Origin: Humulus lupulus
Lineage: Eukaryota; Streptophyta; Magnoliopsida; Rosales; Cannabaceae
Direction: 5' to 3'
Assembly: GCF_963169125.1 (NCBI RefSeq)
Contig: NC_084797.1
Coordinates: 88,817,868 to 88,881,867 of the forward strand
Length of the DNA: 64,000 bases
The translations under genes and the position numbers were made by a program. The notes beneath the pieces were generated by a model, which had not been told where the DNA came from, made no database searches, and saw only the letters and a list, made by a program, of their open reading frames with translations. Shown here in pieces: positions 32,316 to 43,312 of this stretch (positions are counted from its first letter, which is position 1; the number at the start of each line of letters is the position of its first letter).

Positions 32316-32509
32316 GTATCAATATTGGCTGGTGGACTAGAGGGATTTTAACCTTCGAACCACCCTAAAAGGAAAGGAGTTATAACCTTCCCCCTATACT
32401 ATTCTCGCCAGTTTAGAATATAAACATTTACATATTACGGTTCATCATCTAGCACTAATCCATCCCGTTTATTTGTATAATTATCTGTTGCCGAAGAACC
32501 GCGTCAACA

Positions 32510-34539
32510 CTCTCCATCTCATGGTTGAACCAACTTACCCTTGCCTTTACCTGCACCACGTATCTCCCGTGAGCTGAGGCCCAACAAGAAAACCATAAAA
32601 TCATAGCAAAATCCATAATGATAATCCAACAATAACAATAATATACTACATAAAACAGTTAACCACGCATTCAACATGTCATATTGGTCACCCACTCAGT
32701 GGTGACAAACAATGCATCACAAACCATTCATGTCAGCATTTATCAAGCCCTAAAAATCAAATTAGCAATAATAAACACATCAATACTCAATAGTTAAACA
32801 TAATCCACATACAATACTCAAGGTCAAAGCCCTTAGGCCGCACCCTCTATTGAACCCACTGACTTCGGCTCGCTTAGGCTGAGCTCAGTGATTATATTGC
32901 TATCCTCAGCTCTCAGTGGCCAAGCCACATCCTGTGCGCAAATATCAATCTTGGTAGTCTTAGGCTGTTTATTTCATGCTCACATGGCATATCATAAGCA
33001 TACAACATTGTATTCCAATATAGGGAACCCTAGTCCCAACATAGCCACAAAAACGGGTGCAGTTTTCTTACCTTGAATTCCGAGCGGAGGTGATGGAGCG
33101 GTCCCGAGCACGATCTTTAGTTGCTAACCTTGGCAATAAACCTAGTCATAAGCGCCAATGAGTAACCATCAACTTCCAACCAAAATAAATACCTAGGAGA
33201 CAGAAACTAACCCCAGGGACCTCAATTTCTACTATACCGGGTAGTAGAAATTATCCTGAGCGCCTAGGTTCAAACCCCCGAGCCCTAACAATTCTTGAAA
33301 CAATTCCAAGGCTAAATATCCCAGGCGGGTCGCGAATTGGATTAGTGAGTCGTGACTTTCCCCCAAGTCAGAGAGCATCCCAGGCCAGAAGGGCCCCTGG
33401 CTAGGATTCGACGCACCCTCTTCGACCCAGAAAATTCTAGGTTTTCCTCCTCCTTCTCCCATCTAAGAACAGCAAAGATAAGCCTAGAATTTCCTTAACC
33501 AACCTCCCTAAATCAACACTAAACCAACTATGAATTTGGACCCATAATCACATATTTTAATCCTATAATCCCCAACAATTAAACAGGAACTAACACTCTA
33601 ATACAGACACAAGAATCATAGCTATACCCCCTGAAATTTCTACTAAACTCCTCAATCAAAACATAACCAACCAACACTTACATTCCATCCAAATTCATCA
33701 AGAAACTTTAAAGATGATGTTCTAAAATCTTACCTCAAGTTACAGCTTAATTTCCCAGCAAAGTTTCCAGGTTGATAAGCCTCAACTCCTCAAGTCTTCC
33801 CTTCAATTTAGCTTCCAAAATCCCAGTCAAATGCCCAAGCTTTTGCTCTTCTTTTTCCTTCCTAGCCTTTGAAGAAATTGAGAGAGAAAGAGAGAGAGAA
33901 GAACGTGAGGGAGAAAGAGATAAAGACTTTTTTTTCTTTTTTGCTTAGTTCTAGATACCTTTCTAAGTATATCATTAAACTTAGGAAAAGACTATTTTAC
34001 CCTTCCAAGGTTTTCTAATCATCAAATGGCCCATAGGGGTGAAAGGGCCATTTTGCTCCCAAGTCCTGCTAATTCCTCGAGTGTTCCTAATATTTACCAA
34101 TTAAATCCCTTCATCCAATTAAGTACGGATTATTTAACCAACACCTAATAATTCCCAATATATTCTCTAAATTCCCGAAAATACCCCTACTCTCTCCCAA
34201 GCTGGGTATAAATCCCCACCGTGACTATTTTGCCAATGCACTCACTAGGACCGTCTCGAGCCATATACTGCGAATATATCCACATAATAATGTGGTCACA
34301 ACAATTTATCACATATAATCATATTTATGCCCTTAACGGAAAAAATTACAAATATGCTCTTGTAAGCTAAGCAGGGCCCACATGCACATGTAATACTCAT
34401 AAACCTGCATTTATTCATATCCATATAATCATATAATCATGAATGCCACATAATCATTTATTCACATAAATACCAATTATGCCCTCCCGGCACACTAATC
34501 AAGACCCTTAAGACTTATTAGCAAATTTTGGGTCTTACA
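32510..34539 (-). mobile_element. Solo LTR in pol of Z, right segment
   Basis: Continuation of the LTR begun at 5705. It carries the reverse GTAAGAAAA motif (about 33066-33074), the family block near 32530-32580, and ends GGGTCTTACA at 34539. CpG-rich words (CGGGTCGCGAATTGG, GTGAGTCGTGAC) lie at 33326-33356. The flank TGGAC at 34540 pairs with TGCAC at 5700. Confidence 0.88.
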
Positions 34540-34890
34540 TGGACATTCTTAAGGACCCATCATTCTTTTTGACAAACAACACTATGGTCTAATGAATCCT
34601 AGGTCCAGTAATTCCTGCATCTGAATATTCAATTCCCCTATCTCCACTGGAGCCATTCTATAAGGTGTCATCAATATTGCATCTGCTTTCGGTGCAAATT
34701 CTATAACAAATTCGATCTCTTGGTGTGGTGGCAATCCTGGCAAGTCTGCTGGAAGTACATCTAGATACTCACACATCAACCTAGTCTCACCTAGTCCAAC
34801 TGAAACAACCTTAGAGGTTTCTACTACGTTTGTTAATAATCTTATGCAACATTCTTGCAATAGGTTTCTAGCTCTCAATGCAGAGATCAT
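34540..34890 (-). pseudogene. Element Z pol: protease-RT linker and start of RT
   Basis: The minus strand encodes CEYLDVLPADLPGLPPHQEI, EFVIEFAPKADAILMTPYRMA and IQMQELLDLGFIRP. This is the classic gypsy segment just upstream of reverse transcriptase. After a short degraded piece it reads FVKKNDGSLRMS and stops at the inserted LTR. The next residues, CIDYKELN, are at 5702 and below. A stop follows GFIRP, so the gene was dead or has died since. Confidence 0.9.
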
Positions 34891-34896
34891 AGGTAC

Positions 34897-35526
34897 TCAT
34901 GGTCCACTCACTGTCCCCACAAACACGAAGGGTTCCTCTCCTTCCGGCTCAAAATTCACCATCATTCGCTTGCAGTCTATCGTCGTCCCATACTTTGCCA
35001 ACCAATCCATTCCAAGAATCATATCAAAATCATCAATCACCAGTTCAATCAGATCCACAGACAACTCCCTCTTGTCCATCTCTACTGGTAACATTCTAAC
35101 CCACTTCCTAGAGACTAACAGTTCCCCAGTTGGCAACAGAGTTCTAAATCCTCTAGCATACAGATCATAAGGTCTACACAAATGGTTTATCACTCTAGAA
35201 GATACAAATGAATGAGTAGCTCCTGAATCAATCCATGTAGTAAACAAAGAACCAGCGCTAGAAATCTTACCTGCCACGATCGAGGGACTAGCCACAGCCT
35301 TAGTCTGGGTGAAGGTGTACACTCTTACTGGAGTGAGGTTGTCACTCCTATTTGGTTCTTCTTTCTTTACTTGAGTACAATCTTTCCTTAAATGGATGAC
35401 ACTCCCACAGAAAAAACAGGCTCTATCTCTACACTCTCCCAGATGGCTTTGCCTGCATCGTGCACACTCCGGGTAGCTTCTCCAGTCGCCCCCCCCCCCC
35501 CTCGCCCTGACGGCCACCAAAGGCAC
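34897..35526 (-). pseudogene. Element Z: gag zinc knuckle and aspartic protease
   Basis: A 209-residue open stretch begins with CARCRQSHLGEC and CFFCGSVIHLRKDC, a CCHC zinc knuckle for RNA binding. It is followed by the protease active site TTWIDSGATHSFVSS and the second conserved segment DMILGMDWLAKYG. Both are typical of plant chromoviruses, where gag and protease lie in one polyprotein. It is the best preserved coding block of Z. A long C run at 35491-35500 lies just before the knuckle and may cause the loss of frame there. Confidence 0.92.
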
Positions 35527-35529
35527 CCC

Positions 35530-36404
35530 GTGCCATCCTATCTAGACCAGGAGGAACAAAAGAATCCAAGGCTTTTATCTTCTACTCACTGGGGCCACTA
35601 CCTCAGCCATAAGCAATGAAGGGAGGCACCATCCTCCGATCATCACGCATTGCGGCACCTTCTTGCCATATTTGGTCTTCAACACCCTCAGGAAAGGGCT
35701 TTTTCCACTACCTAAGCATAGGTGGTAGTCCTTTGATCTAGTGTTGTCTTGACATCCCAGGAGATCATTACATCCAACCGCTGTACAAAGCGATCTCTCC
35801 ATGCCATATCATTAGGAACCAAATTCAGTGCAAACTTAGCCAACCAGTCGAACTTCCAAGCATATTCTATTACAAGCATTCTGTTCTAAGTTTGATTGGT
35901 GAATTCATCTGCCTTTGCAGCTTGAACTTCCAGATTATATTACTTCTCATTAAAAACATCCCTGAATTCATCCCAAGTCATAGTAGTCACATCTCTCCTG
36001 TAAGACACAACCTCCCACTAGATGTGGACATCATCCCTTAACATATAGCTGACACAAGCCACCCTCTCATTTCCTTCCACACTCATAAAATCCAGTATAG
36101 AAGAAATGATGTTCATCCACTGCTCTGCCCGTAGTGGGTCTGGACTGCCCTCAAAGGTGGGAGGGTGCTACTTTCTTAACCTCTCATACAGAGGCTACCA
36201 CCTATTCTCCATCACAGGTTGGGATGGCACTGGTGCCACAGCCTGTGGGACATGTAATCCAACATCCTGAGGAAGAGCCTGCTGTCTCAGCTCTCAGAGT
36301 TCATATTTAGTTCTCTGAGGTCTAGCTTGCATTTTTGTAAACATCTGTTGCCAATTCTGTGGTGCAGATGGAGGGTCTTGACCCTGGTTGTTATCTTCGA
36401 CCAT
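35530..36404 (-). pseudogene. Element Z gag, N-terminal and central part
   Basis: The ATG at 36404 gives MVEDNNQGQDPPSAPQNWQQ, a usual chromoviral gag start, about 375 bp after the primer site. The central gag domain is recognisable (FEGSPDPLRAEQWM, VACVSYMLRDDVHIWWE, TMTWDEFRDVFNEK), with several stop codons and at least one frame change. It leads into the zinc knuckle at 35526. In life it would form the particle. Confidence 0.85.
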
Positions 36405-36777
36405 ATTGTCATGGAATCGATTAGATCACCGAGGCATAACTTCAATATTCCTTCAATAAATGACGCCGCACATCAGGAACGATAACCACATCCAATGAAA
36501 TCCACCCCTAGTTCAACCGATCAACCACACATAAGAAACCAACACGATGCACACACATCATAATCATATAACAATCAAAGGGGCCATGCCTTATCATTAT
36601 GTATACATCATGCTTTATATATATCAATCAGGAAAATAGGGCAATTCAGATAAATAATTAAACAAGTATTTCACTTAATACAAACCAACTCTGAGTCAAG
36701 CGTGTCTCTCGTCCAGCTTATCTCTCGCAACGAGGGTACAAGTTTGGTCAATCTCTACGAACTATAAACCTTGGCAT

Positions 36778-36789
36778 GCTCTGATATCA
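36778..36789 (-). other. Primer binding site of element Z
   Basis: The minus strand reads TGATATCAGAGC, one base off the iMet primer site TGGTATCAGAGC. It lies three bases from the LTR start at 36793, the same spacing as in the LARD. Confidence 0.82.
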
Positions 36790-36792
36790 AGT

Positions 36793-38280
36793 TGTAACTC
36801 CCTCTACGAACTAATTGAGGCTTTAGACCAAAAAGTGGGATTAAGTTAAAATAAAGATTCATTTAATAAAACATTCATTAAAAGCTTTAAACATTCATTA
36901 AAATTATAGAAAAGTTACATGGGATCCCAAGATGTTGTTTAAGACATATTTACAACTCAAAAGTCTTTACATAGTCAACCTAGGCGACAAAATCAATCAT
37001 TTATACAACGTTCCTCAAAACTACCCCACCCGTGGCGGCCAGGTAGGACAAACATGTACACACTGCTCCATGCCCTCCAACTCATGCTTTGTCGGCCTTA
37101 CCCTTGCCCTCACCTGCACCATAGAGCACCCGTGAGCCAAGGCCCAGCAAGAAAACTCCACAACATAGCATATAACAACTTATTTCAACAAGTGCTTTAT
37201 TAAACAAACATAACAGACAATTCACAACAACGGCCTAAGACGATCAGGGTGCATTACCAGGCACCAAGTTCACGGTCCTAACCAAGTGGGTGAAGACAAC
37301 ACCCTAGATGGCCATGCCATGGCGGCATGCATTCAACATGCTTATCGCCGATTCCAGCCCTTGATGATCGCGACCATTGCTGATCCCGGCCTTTGCCGAT
37401 ATCGGCCCATGTCGATCTGTCACAAACAAATACATGACATAACAATTACAAACATTCATACATAACACTAAGCACAAATAATCGGCCCATGCCCTGCTCT
37501 AAGGGCACAAACTATTTTCTTACCTTGAGTCCCGAGCTGATAGTATAAAGCAATCTCGAGCATGATCCCTAATCCTGAGCCTTAGCGGTAAATACTAGTC
37601 ACAACATAATAATAAATAACCATCACAACGTAAACCAATTTCAACTTCAATATTCAATTCCCTGAGCCAATTCTCCAAGGTGTCAAAACTTCCCAAGGTT
37701 AGAGTGAGAGAGGGAGATGCATGAGAAGGAGAGAGATGTAAGGTCTAAGAGGTTTAAGTGTTTCTGATTACTTTTCAAGGCTTCCTCAAGTCTAACCCTT
37801 TGCACCCAAAATGACCAAAGTGCCCTTAGGTCAACTCCTAGCCCTTTAATTCCTCCAAGGGCAAACCCATCAGTTGTCACATTCCCGCTAATTCCTCGAG
37901 TGGTCCTATAAATCCTCAATCAATCCCGGAATGCCAAAATAATTGCTAAATAATTACCCATTACCCAGTAAACCTGAATACAAACAACATTCCCAAAATA
38001 CCCCTAGGCTCACCCAGAGCAGTGTATTTGACCCTGTTGTGACTATTCCGCTAATTCACTCAATAGGAACGCCTCAGACCATGCATCTCAAATATATGTC
38101 CACAATACTGTGATCTCAGTCATAACACACATAATTTACATTTATGCCTTTAACGAGCCAAAATTATAAATATAGCATTATTAACAAGAATGGGCCCACA
38201 TGCATATTTAATACACCTAAGCATTCATATCTAGTCGTATCATATCATAGCCCAAGCAATAAAAAAAGTGATGCACATAT
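36793..38280 (-). mobile_element. Element Z: 5' LTR, main segment (rest at 40477-40574)
   Basis: A chromoviral LTR adjoining the primer site. It starts on the plus strand TGTAACTCCCTCTACG, has GGGATCCC at 36921-36928 and the reverse GTAAGAAAA motif at about 37519. It is interrupted at 38280 by a Copia solo LTR flanked by CATAT. Its sequence near 36793-36860 and 37600-38000 is quite unlike the 3' LTR at 1150-3147, though the two share the end block TTATTAGCGAATTTGGGGC. Confidence 0.82.
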
Positions 38281-40471
38281 TGTTAGGAAAACTTATATAG
38301 GATCTTTATTTATTTTCATGTAGATCTGATATTAAACAAATTAATATGAGATAACCTAGATCATGTTTCTAAAATTGAATTCAACGAGAAACAATGATAA
38401 GAATACTTCAGTATACGCAATGGAATGAATGAGTCCTTCCTTCAGTTTCTCTAACGCTTGTATCCTTTCTGTCGCAGAGTATTATCAAGAAATTAAACCG
38501 ATCTTCAATTTTCTTCACAGCCTTCCAAAGTATCCTTAGAATCACCTAGACTAGAGTGGGAAATTCTCAACACATGAGACAGATACAGAGAGAAGAAGAG
38601 AAAAGAATAATAAGAGGCTTAGAAAATGACTTGTGTTTGGGGATAATCTAAAACTATTAGAAACTTGTGTTTTTGACTTCTGAACTTATATTTTCATCTC
38701 TCACTTAGCACTCTTTTTATAGACTCAATTAGGCCATTTAATTTAATTAAAAAATAAATAAAATAATAGCCAATTAAAAGCCCTAGGTCGAAATTATCAT
38801 GGGCTTTAGGTCCGTAAAATTTCCCATTTGATTATAAGCCCGTTGGACTTAAAATCAATGCATGTATTATTTTCTCTTGATTTAATTATTTAAATCCTTT
38901 ATCAAATTAATTATTTATAATTTGAACCTTGATTTAAACTAATTTATTAATTTAGATACCAATTTATCTTAATTAATAAATCTGCCATAATTTCTCTTTT
39001 CTTCTCAAAATTACATAACTCTGTGAAATTATCCAAAATTGACCTAGTCAACTTTGATAATTCTAATTGATAATTAAATCAATTAATTGAGACTATCTAG
39101 ATAATATTATTCAAAATACAATGGGACCATGTGTAATGCCCCACGTCAATATGGCTGCTTTCTGGAATTACGACTGGCCCTACAAATCAACACAAGTCTT
39201 TCCAGCGTGCTTTGTCCTCACTCGCACGCTTCCTAGGAAAACTTCCCAGGAGATCACCCATCTTGAGATTACTCTAGGTCAAGCATGCTTAACTTTGGAG
39301 TTCTCAAGTGTTGGGCTACCGAAAAGAAGATGCATCTTGTTGATACAGGTAGTACCCATCAATCCATTTAAGCCATCTTCAACTGTGTAGTCCCATACCT
39401 ACACAGTCTTAGAATCATCACACTTGACCTTCCCCAGGCAGTGTGGGATTGCACAGCTTTTTACCCAGTCTTTCCTCCTACGGATCACGGGATTTTGACT
39501 GTCACACCACGGGCCTATGAAATCAAGCTCCAATAAGTTATCATAAATCTAACAAATAAATTTGCTAACTTATTAATTCCTCGTGACTCCACTAAAGACT
39601 CGGAATTGCACTCTTGAATTCATAGAACGCTCTATAACAAATATAGATACGCTATTAATTATCCATTGTTACAACCATAATTGTCACTTAATCCTCTATA
39701 GACGGTCTACAATGAGATGGGACTAAAATACCATTTTACCCGTCATTGTATTTTATCCTTAAAACACTTAGTTCCTTGTAAATGATATTTCAGTAAACTA
39801 ATTTAATTACTAAAATGAGATCTCTATCATTTAACACCTTGAACCAAACTAAAAGGAAACCATCATTTCACTTCTTCATCAGAAGCTATATATGTTCATA
39901 TCTATGATTAACACACCCACTCAATTATACTACCGAGTTCCCAAGTTGTAAGTATGGGCTAGTCCATAGGGTAAGCTGGTAACGAACAAGTCAAAGAACT
40001 CAAATAATACAATCAGTTAGAATACTAACCACTCAGAATTGAGATTGAATTGACCTATGGTCAACTATATGATATGACTAGAATAGATAATAACGGTATG
40101 TTTACTTATCTTATCAACTGTCAATATCAGTCTACTCCAATGTAACAAATACATCTGATCTTATCTACTTTGCTAAGTAGAACATATCGTAGATTGGCAA
40201 GTTAGTGTAAATCCTGTGTACTGACTAATCTTAGGACTAAGTTATTTTGAACATATAATCATATTTATATTCCACTGTGATTACGTCACTATAAATACGA
40301 TTAGCTATATGCTCGAGATTTGATAGAAGCTTATATTAAACAAATAATCATTAAAATAAAACATGTGAGCAAATTGATTAAGCAAGTCAAACAATGATTT
40401 CTATTCTTTTATTGATAATAAAATGAGATTACAAAGAAATTAGGTTTTAATTAGAGCACAAAACCCCAACA
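38281..40471 (-). mobile_element. Copia solo LTR in the Z 5' LTR
   Basis: TGTTAGG...CCCCAACA with a perfect CATAT duplication on both sides (38276-38280 and 40472-40476). After removing the nested Cassandra LTR it is about 1.8 kb, the size of the Copia LTR at 43313-45131. It shares with that LTR phrases such as AGCAGAGTATTATCAAGA and GTAGGGTAAGCT-type blocks. No internal sequence is attached. The minus orientation is inferred from the related LTR. Confidence 0.9.
39132..39506 (-). mobile_element. Cassandra solo LTR
   Basis: A 375-bp LTR in reverse orientation relative to the array at 17070. On the plus strand it starts TGTAATGCCCCACGTC and ends GACTGTCACA. Flanks CCATG (39127-39131) and CCACG (39507-39511) are a target duplication with one mismatch. 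The 5S-like segment is present but mutated. It is older than the array, with CpG losses (for example TGTAATGCCCC for TGTGACGCCCC). Confidence 0.92.
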
Positions 40472-40476
40472 CATAT

Positions 40477-40574
40477 ATCACAATTAATCACATAATAATA
40501 CAACTAAATCAATTATTGCCCTCTTGGCACGCTAATCAAAGCACCAAGCCTTATTAGCGAATTTGGGGCATTAC
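40477..40574 (-). mobile_element. Element Z: 5' LTR, terminal segment
   Basis: Resumes the Z LTR after the Copia solo LTR. It ends TTATTAGCGAATTTGGGGC then ATTACA, closely matching the end of the Z 3' LTR at 3070-3147. The flank beyond (CTTTA) does not match the bases before 1150. Confidence 0.85.
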
Positions 40575-41763
40575 ACTTTAACTGGCCATGAACCTATGTG
40601 TCCCGGTGAGCGAGAGTCACAAATATTCACTTAGTTGAATAGAGAAGCATCATAATTAATAAAATGTCCTAGACATTTATTAACTACCTATCTCTCTGAT
40701 CAAAGAAATGAAAACCCATGCGTCCCAGTAGGTGAGAGTCACAAATATTTCTTACTTTATGAGTTTTACCTACGGTTTCGATTATTATAGACTTAATTCA
40801 TATTGTCACTGTAGGGATGATTCTATAGAAGGTGCATCTTTAACCATATATTCTAAGAAATTTAACCATGTTAAGAAGTTCAGTGAACACCTTCCGTAGG
40901 GAGATGAAATCAAATATCAATGAGACCCCACTGAACTCTATCCATTTTATATCAATGGTGGAGATCGAATTTAGATTTTAAAACTCATTATTAAATCTTT
41001 TAGTATTTTATTTTTTTGAAAACTATCAACTTAGGTTTGCAAATTATTAAATTAATAAATAAACCAACTTAGGTTTGTCAAATTATTAAAATAATCCATA
41101 CACCAACTTAGGTTTGCCAAATTATTAAAATAATCATTAAACTAACTCAGGTTTGCCAAATTATTAAAATAAGTAATAAACCATAGTTTATAATTTTCCC
41201 ATTAATTCTAAAATTACCCATTATAAATTAATCCAAAAAGTTAGAATTAATTTATTTCTAATACAATTAAGTCCAACTTTGATAAATTTTCCTTCAAAAT
41301 TCCAGTTTGCTTGGAGGAGAGTTGGATTCAATATGTTGTACCCACTACTAAGGTTCCCTAACTTCCATACAAAGTCCAAAATGACAAGAATTTGAACCTT
41401 CATTTTATTAATTATTATTCAATTGATTAGGCCCAATTTAGTAATGCAATGCAAATGGGCCTTAACAAGTGGAACCACCCATAAGAGATGAATTTAAATT
41501 TTACATATTCAATCGGGCCCAAATAAGACCTAACATTTAATGAAGCTTTATTTGAGATTTCCCACATTTTCCAAAAAAAGGTTTAGGCCATCATTATACT
41601 TACATTTAATGCCCAAATGCAAAAAATATCTTAATAATGATGCATGACATGTTAACAATTTTATGGTTCTAGTATATAAATCTATATTGCACGTTACTTA
41701 TTTATGACATTTATTTCAAAAATAAACAATGCTGGCAAAAAAATTAAATAAATTCTAACTAAA
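40575..41763 (-). mobile_element. Copia 5' leader remnant
   Basis: No coding sequence. The first 210 bp match 57925-58125 closely (blocks like GTGTCCCGGTGAGCGAGAG), which lie upstream of a Copia gag fragment in minus orientation. I read this as a Copia 5' untranslated region or gag-proximal leader, belonging to the LTR with primer site at 43296. Its left end was cut by the Z LTR. Confidence 0.6.
41023..41185. repeat. About 50-bp tandem repeat, four copies
   Basis: The word CAACTTAGGTTTGCCAAATT or a variant recurs four times with A/T-rich linkers. Spacing drifts by a few bases between copies. Confidence 0.85.
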
Positions 41764-42724
41764 TGTTTACCGATTTTTTCGGAAACTAGAATTATAAAAG
41801 ATAAGAGAGCTTAGAAAGAAAGGATTAGAAACTATCACATCAATAATTTTACGTGGTTGGGGCGTTAAAGAGCCTTATTCCACGAGTCAATTGTATTAAA
41901 GCTTTTAGGAGCTTTAGTAATGAAGTTTCTTTGAATTTGAGCAGAGTGTATGCTTACTAGAGAAAAATCGGATCCCTTCCACAGTGCACAACTGTTCATA
42001 TTTATAGGCAGTTGAGTGCTCTGGGTTTGGGCTGGACTAATCTAAGCCCAATAGGAGTATAAACATCATTTGCTCGCTGATGGAGGCATAATACAAAAGA
42101 TTTTATTAAGTAGAATACGCTCATCAGGGCCCATTGGTCTGGCCCTAGCATAACCACGCCACAAGGCCGACAATAGTACGTAGCTCTAGTTTGGTTCGCA
42201 CGGGCTTTTAAGGAGATCCGGGGACAGAATCTGTCAGAACAGTGGTGGTACTGTTTTCGAATAACAGCGTACATTTCCTATGTAACCTCTTTTGCAGGCT
42301 AGTTATGGGGACAAAACTTTGTGTTTCATGGGGCGATGTCAGTATTAGGGACAGCTTATCGTGCCTAACTTGGTCGCCACGTCCAGGTTCGTTTACTAAC
42401 ATCCCTCTTCATTAACCAAGATCCTGGTTCGTTTACCAGGATCCAGGATTGTCTACGGTCCTCCCAGTCCATTTTCAAACTTGGAGGAATTAAAATCCTT
42501 ACTGCATTCCGGGCACATCATACGAAGGGTCTGGGAGAATGAAACATGCCAACCTCATGATCCCCTTTTTCATTCTGGGACAACGTTGGGCTGTATTGAT
42601 ATTTGGGCTGTCAGGACTCATCTCCTCTATTGGGTCCGATCTGGGGCTTAGGTCCCTTCAAGGCCATGGACTGAATGTACAGACCCGAGAAGGGAGGGAG
42701 GAGATGGGGATAACGCTAACCAAC
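41764..42724 (-). mobile_element. Tat-type LTR inserted in Copia leader
   Basis: The plus strand starts TGTTTACCGATTTTTTCGG and ends about CTAACCAACA. It resembles part of 62480-63444 (TTTTACGTGGTT-GGGCGTTAA block, TTTACCGA-TTTTTCGGAAAC block). A minus-strand TATA box (CCTATAAATATG) lies at about 42000. No adjoining internal sequence or polypurine tract was recognised, so it is probably a solo LTR. No clear target duplication was found (CTAAA and ATAAT). Confidence 0.6.
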
Positions 42725-43295
42725 AATAATAAGGCATTTATCTATTTAAAAATAATTAATTAAATACAAGAATTTATCATAAAAAAATCAATTAATTAAT
42801 TAAATTTAAACTTGATTGTTAAGTTTAGAAAATATCCCACAAAATAAAGAAAATTAAAAAAATTTATTAATTTATTAACCAAAAATAATTTGAAATTTCT
42901 TATTTTTTTATTTTTTTAAAAAATATCAAGTTCTAAAAAAATATCAATTTTTTGAAATTTATGAATTACAAAAAAAATTAAATTTTTTTCCCAGCACCAC
43001 ACATGCAGCTGCGCGCTCGCCCAACGTTGGCCCATCGTGCTTTCTCGCCCCAAAATGTAAATAATTGAATTTTTGTGCCAAAAATCATTCCGAACAGTTT
43101 CTAATAATATTTAGGTATTTTATACAATTAATAAAACACACATAAAAATTAATAAAACACTAAAACAATAAATTTTTAGGCAAAATACATAAAATCTATA
43201 CATGCTTCTGGAACTTGCAACCATTAACTTTTCTAAACATGTCAAAGTTCATAAACATAATCATGCATTCAAAACATCTAGATCTAGGCAACCTA
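42725..43295 (-). mobile_element. Copia 5' leader, AT-rich, no gene
   Basis: Very AT-rich sequence between the inserted LTR and the primer site at 43296. One GC-rich island (43000-43060, with CAGCTGCGCGCTCGCCC) stands out. No coding motif was found. Confidence 0.5.
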
Positions 43296-43310
43296 GGCTC
43301 TTTGATACCA
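43296..43310 (-). other. Copia primer binding site
   Basis: The minus strand reads TGGTATCAAAGAGCC, an iMet primer site with a few changes, two bases from the LTR border at 43313. Confidence 0.85.
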
Positions 43311-43312
43311 AT

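Larger units (their letters stand above)
6018..32509 (+). mobile_element. Element Y: Tat-lineage Ty3/gypsy element with nested insertions
   Basis: Overall span of a plus-strand element with 5' LTR 6018-6787, primer site, gag (6841-8163 and 18330-19356), protease (about 19357-20345), an antisense gene (25523-30039), polypurine tract 31046-31060 and 3' LTR 31061-32509. RT, RNase H and integrase are absent. It sits in a solo LTR whose sequence resumes at 32510 (CTCTCCATCTCATGG, the homologue of CTCTCCAACTCATGG at 1475). Within Y are the LARD-Cassandra composite (8164-18329), the remnant of a second Tat element X ending at 24763, and a solo LTR (26077-27832). No clear target-site duplication could be read, because the 5' LTR start is ambiguous in TGTAC. 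Confidence 0.8.
31061..32509 (+). mobile_element. Element Y: 3' LTR
   Basis: Matches the 5' LTR 6018-6787 over about 590 bp on the left and about 185 bp on the right, including the TATA box (CCCTATAAATATGG, about 31558) and the GAAGAACCGCGTCAACA end. A 674-bp insertion (with its duplication) sits between. Substitutions between the two LTRs are scattered, so Y is older than the LARD. Confidence 0.88.

Noticed and set aside
32081..32368. A 95-codon plus-strand open stretch
   Set aside because: It runs across the border between the unclassified insertion and the LTR, so it is chance.
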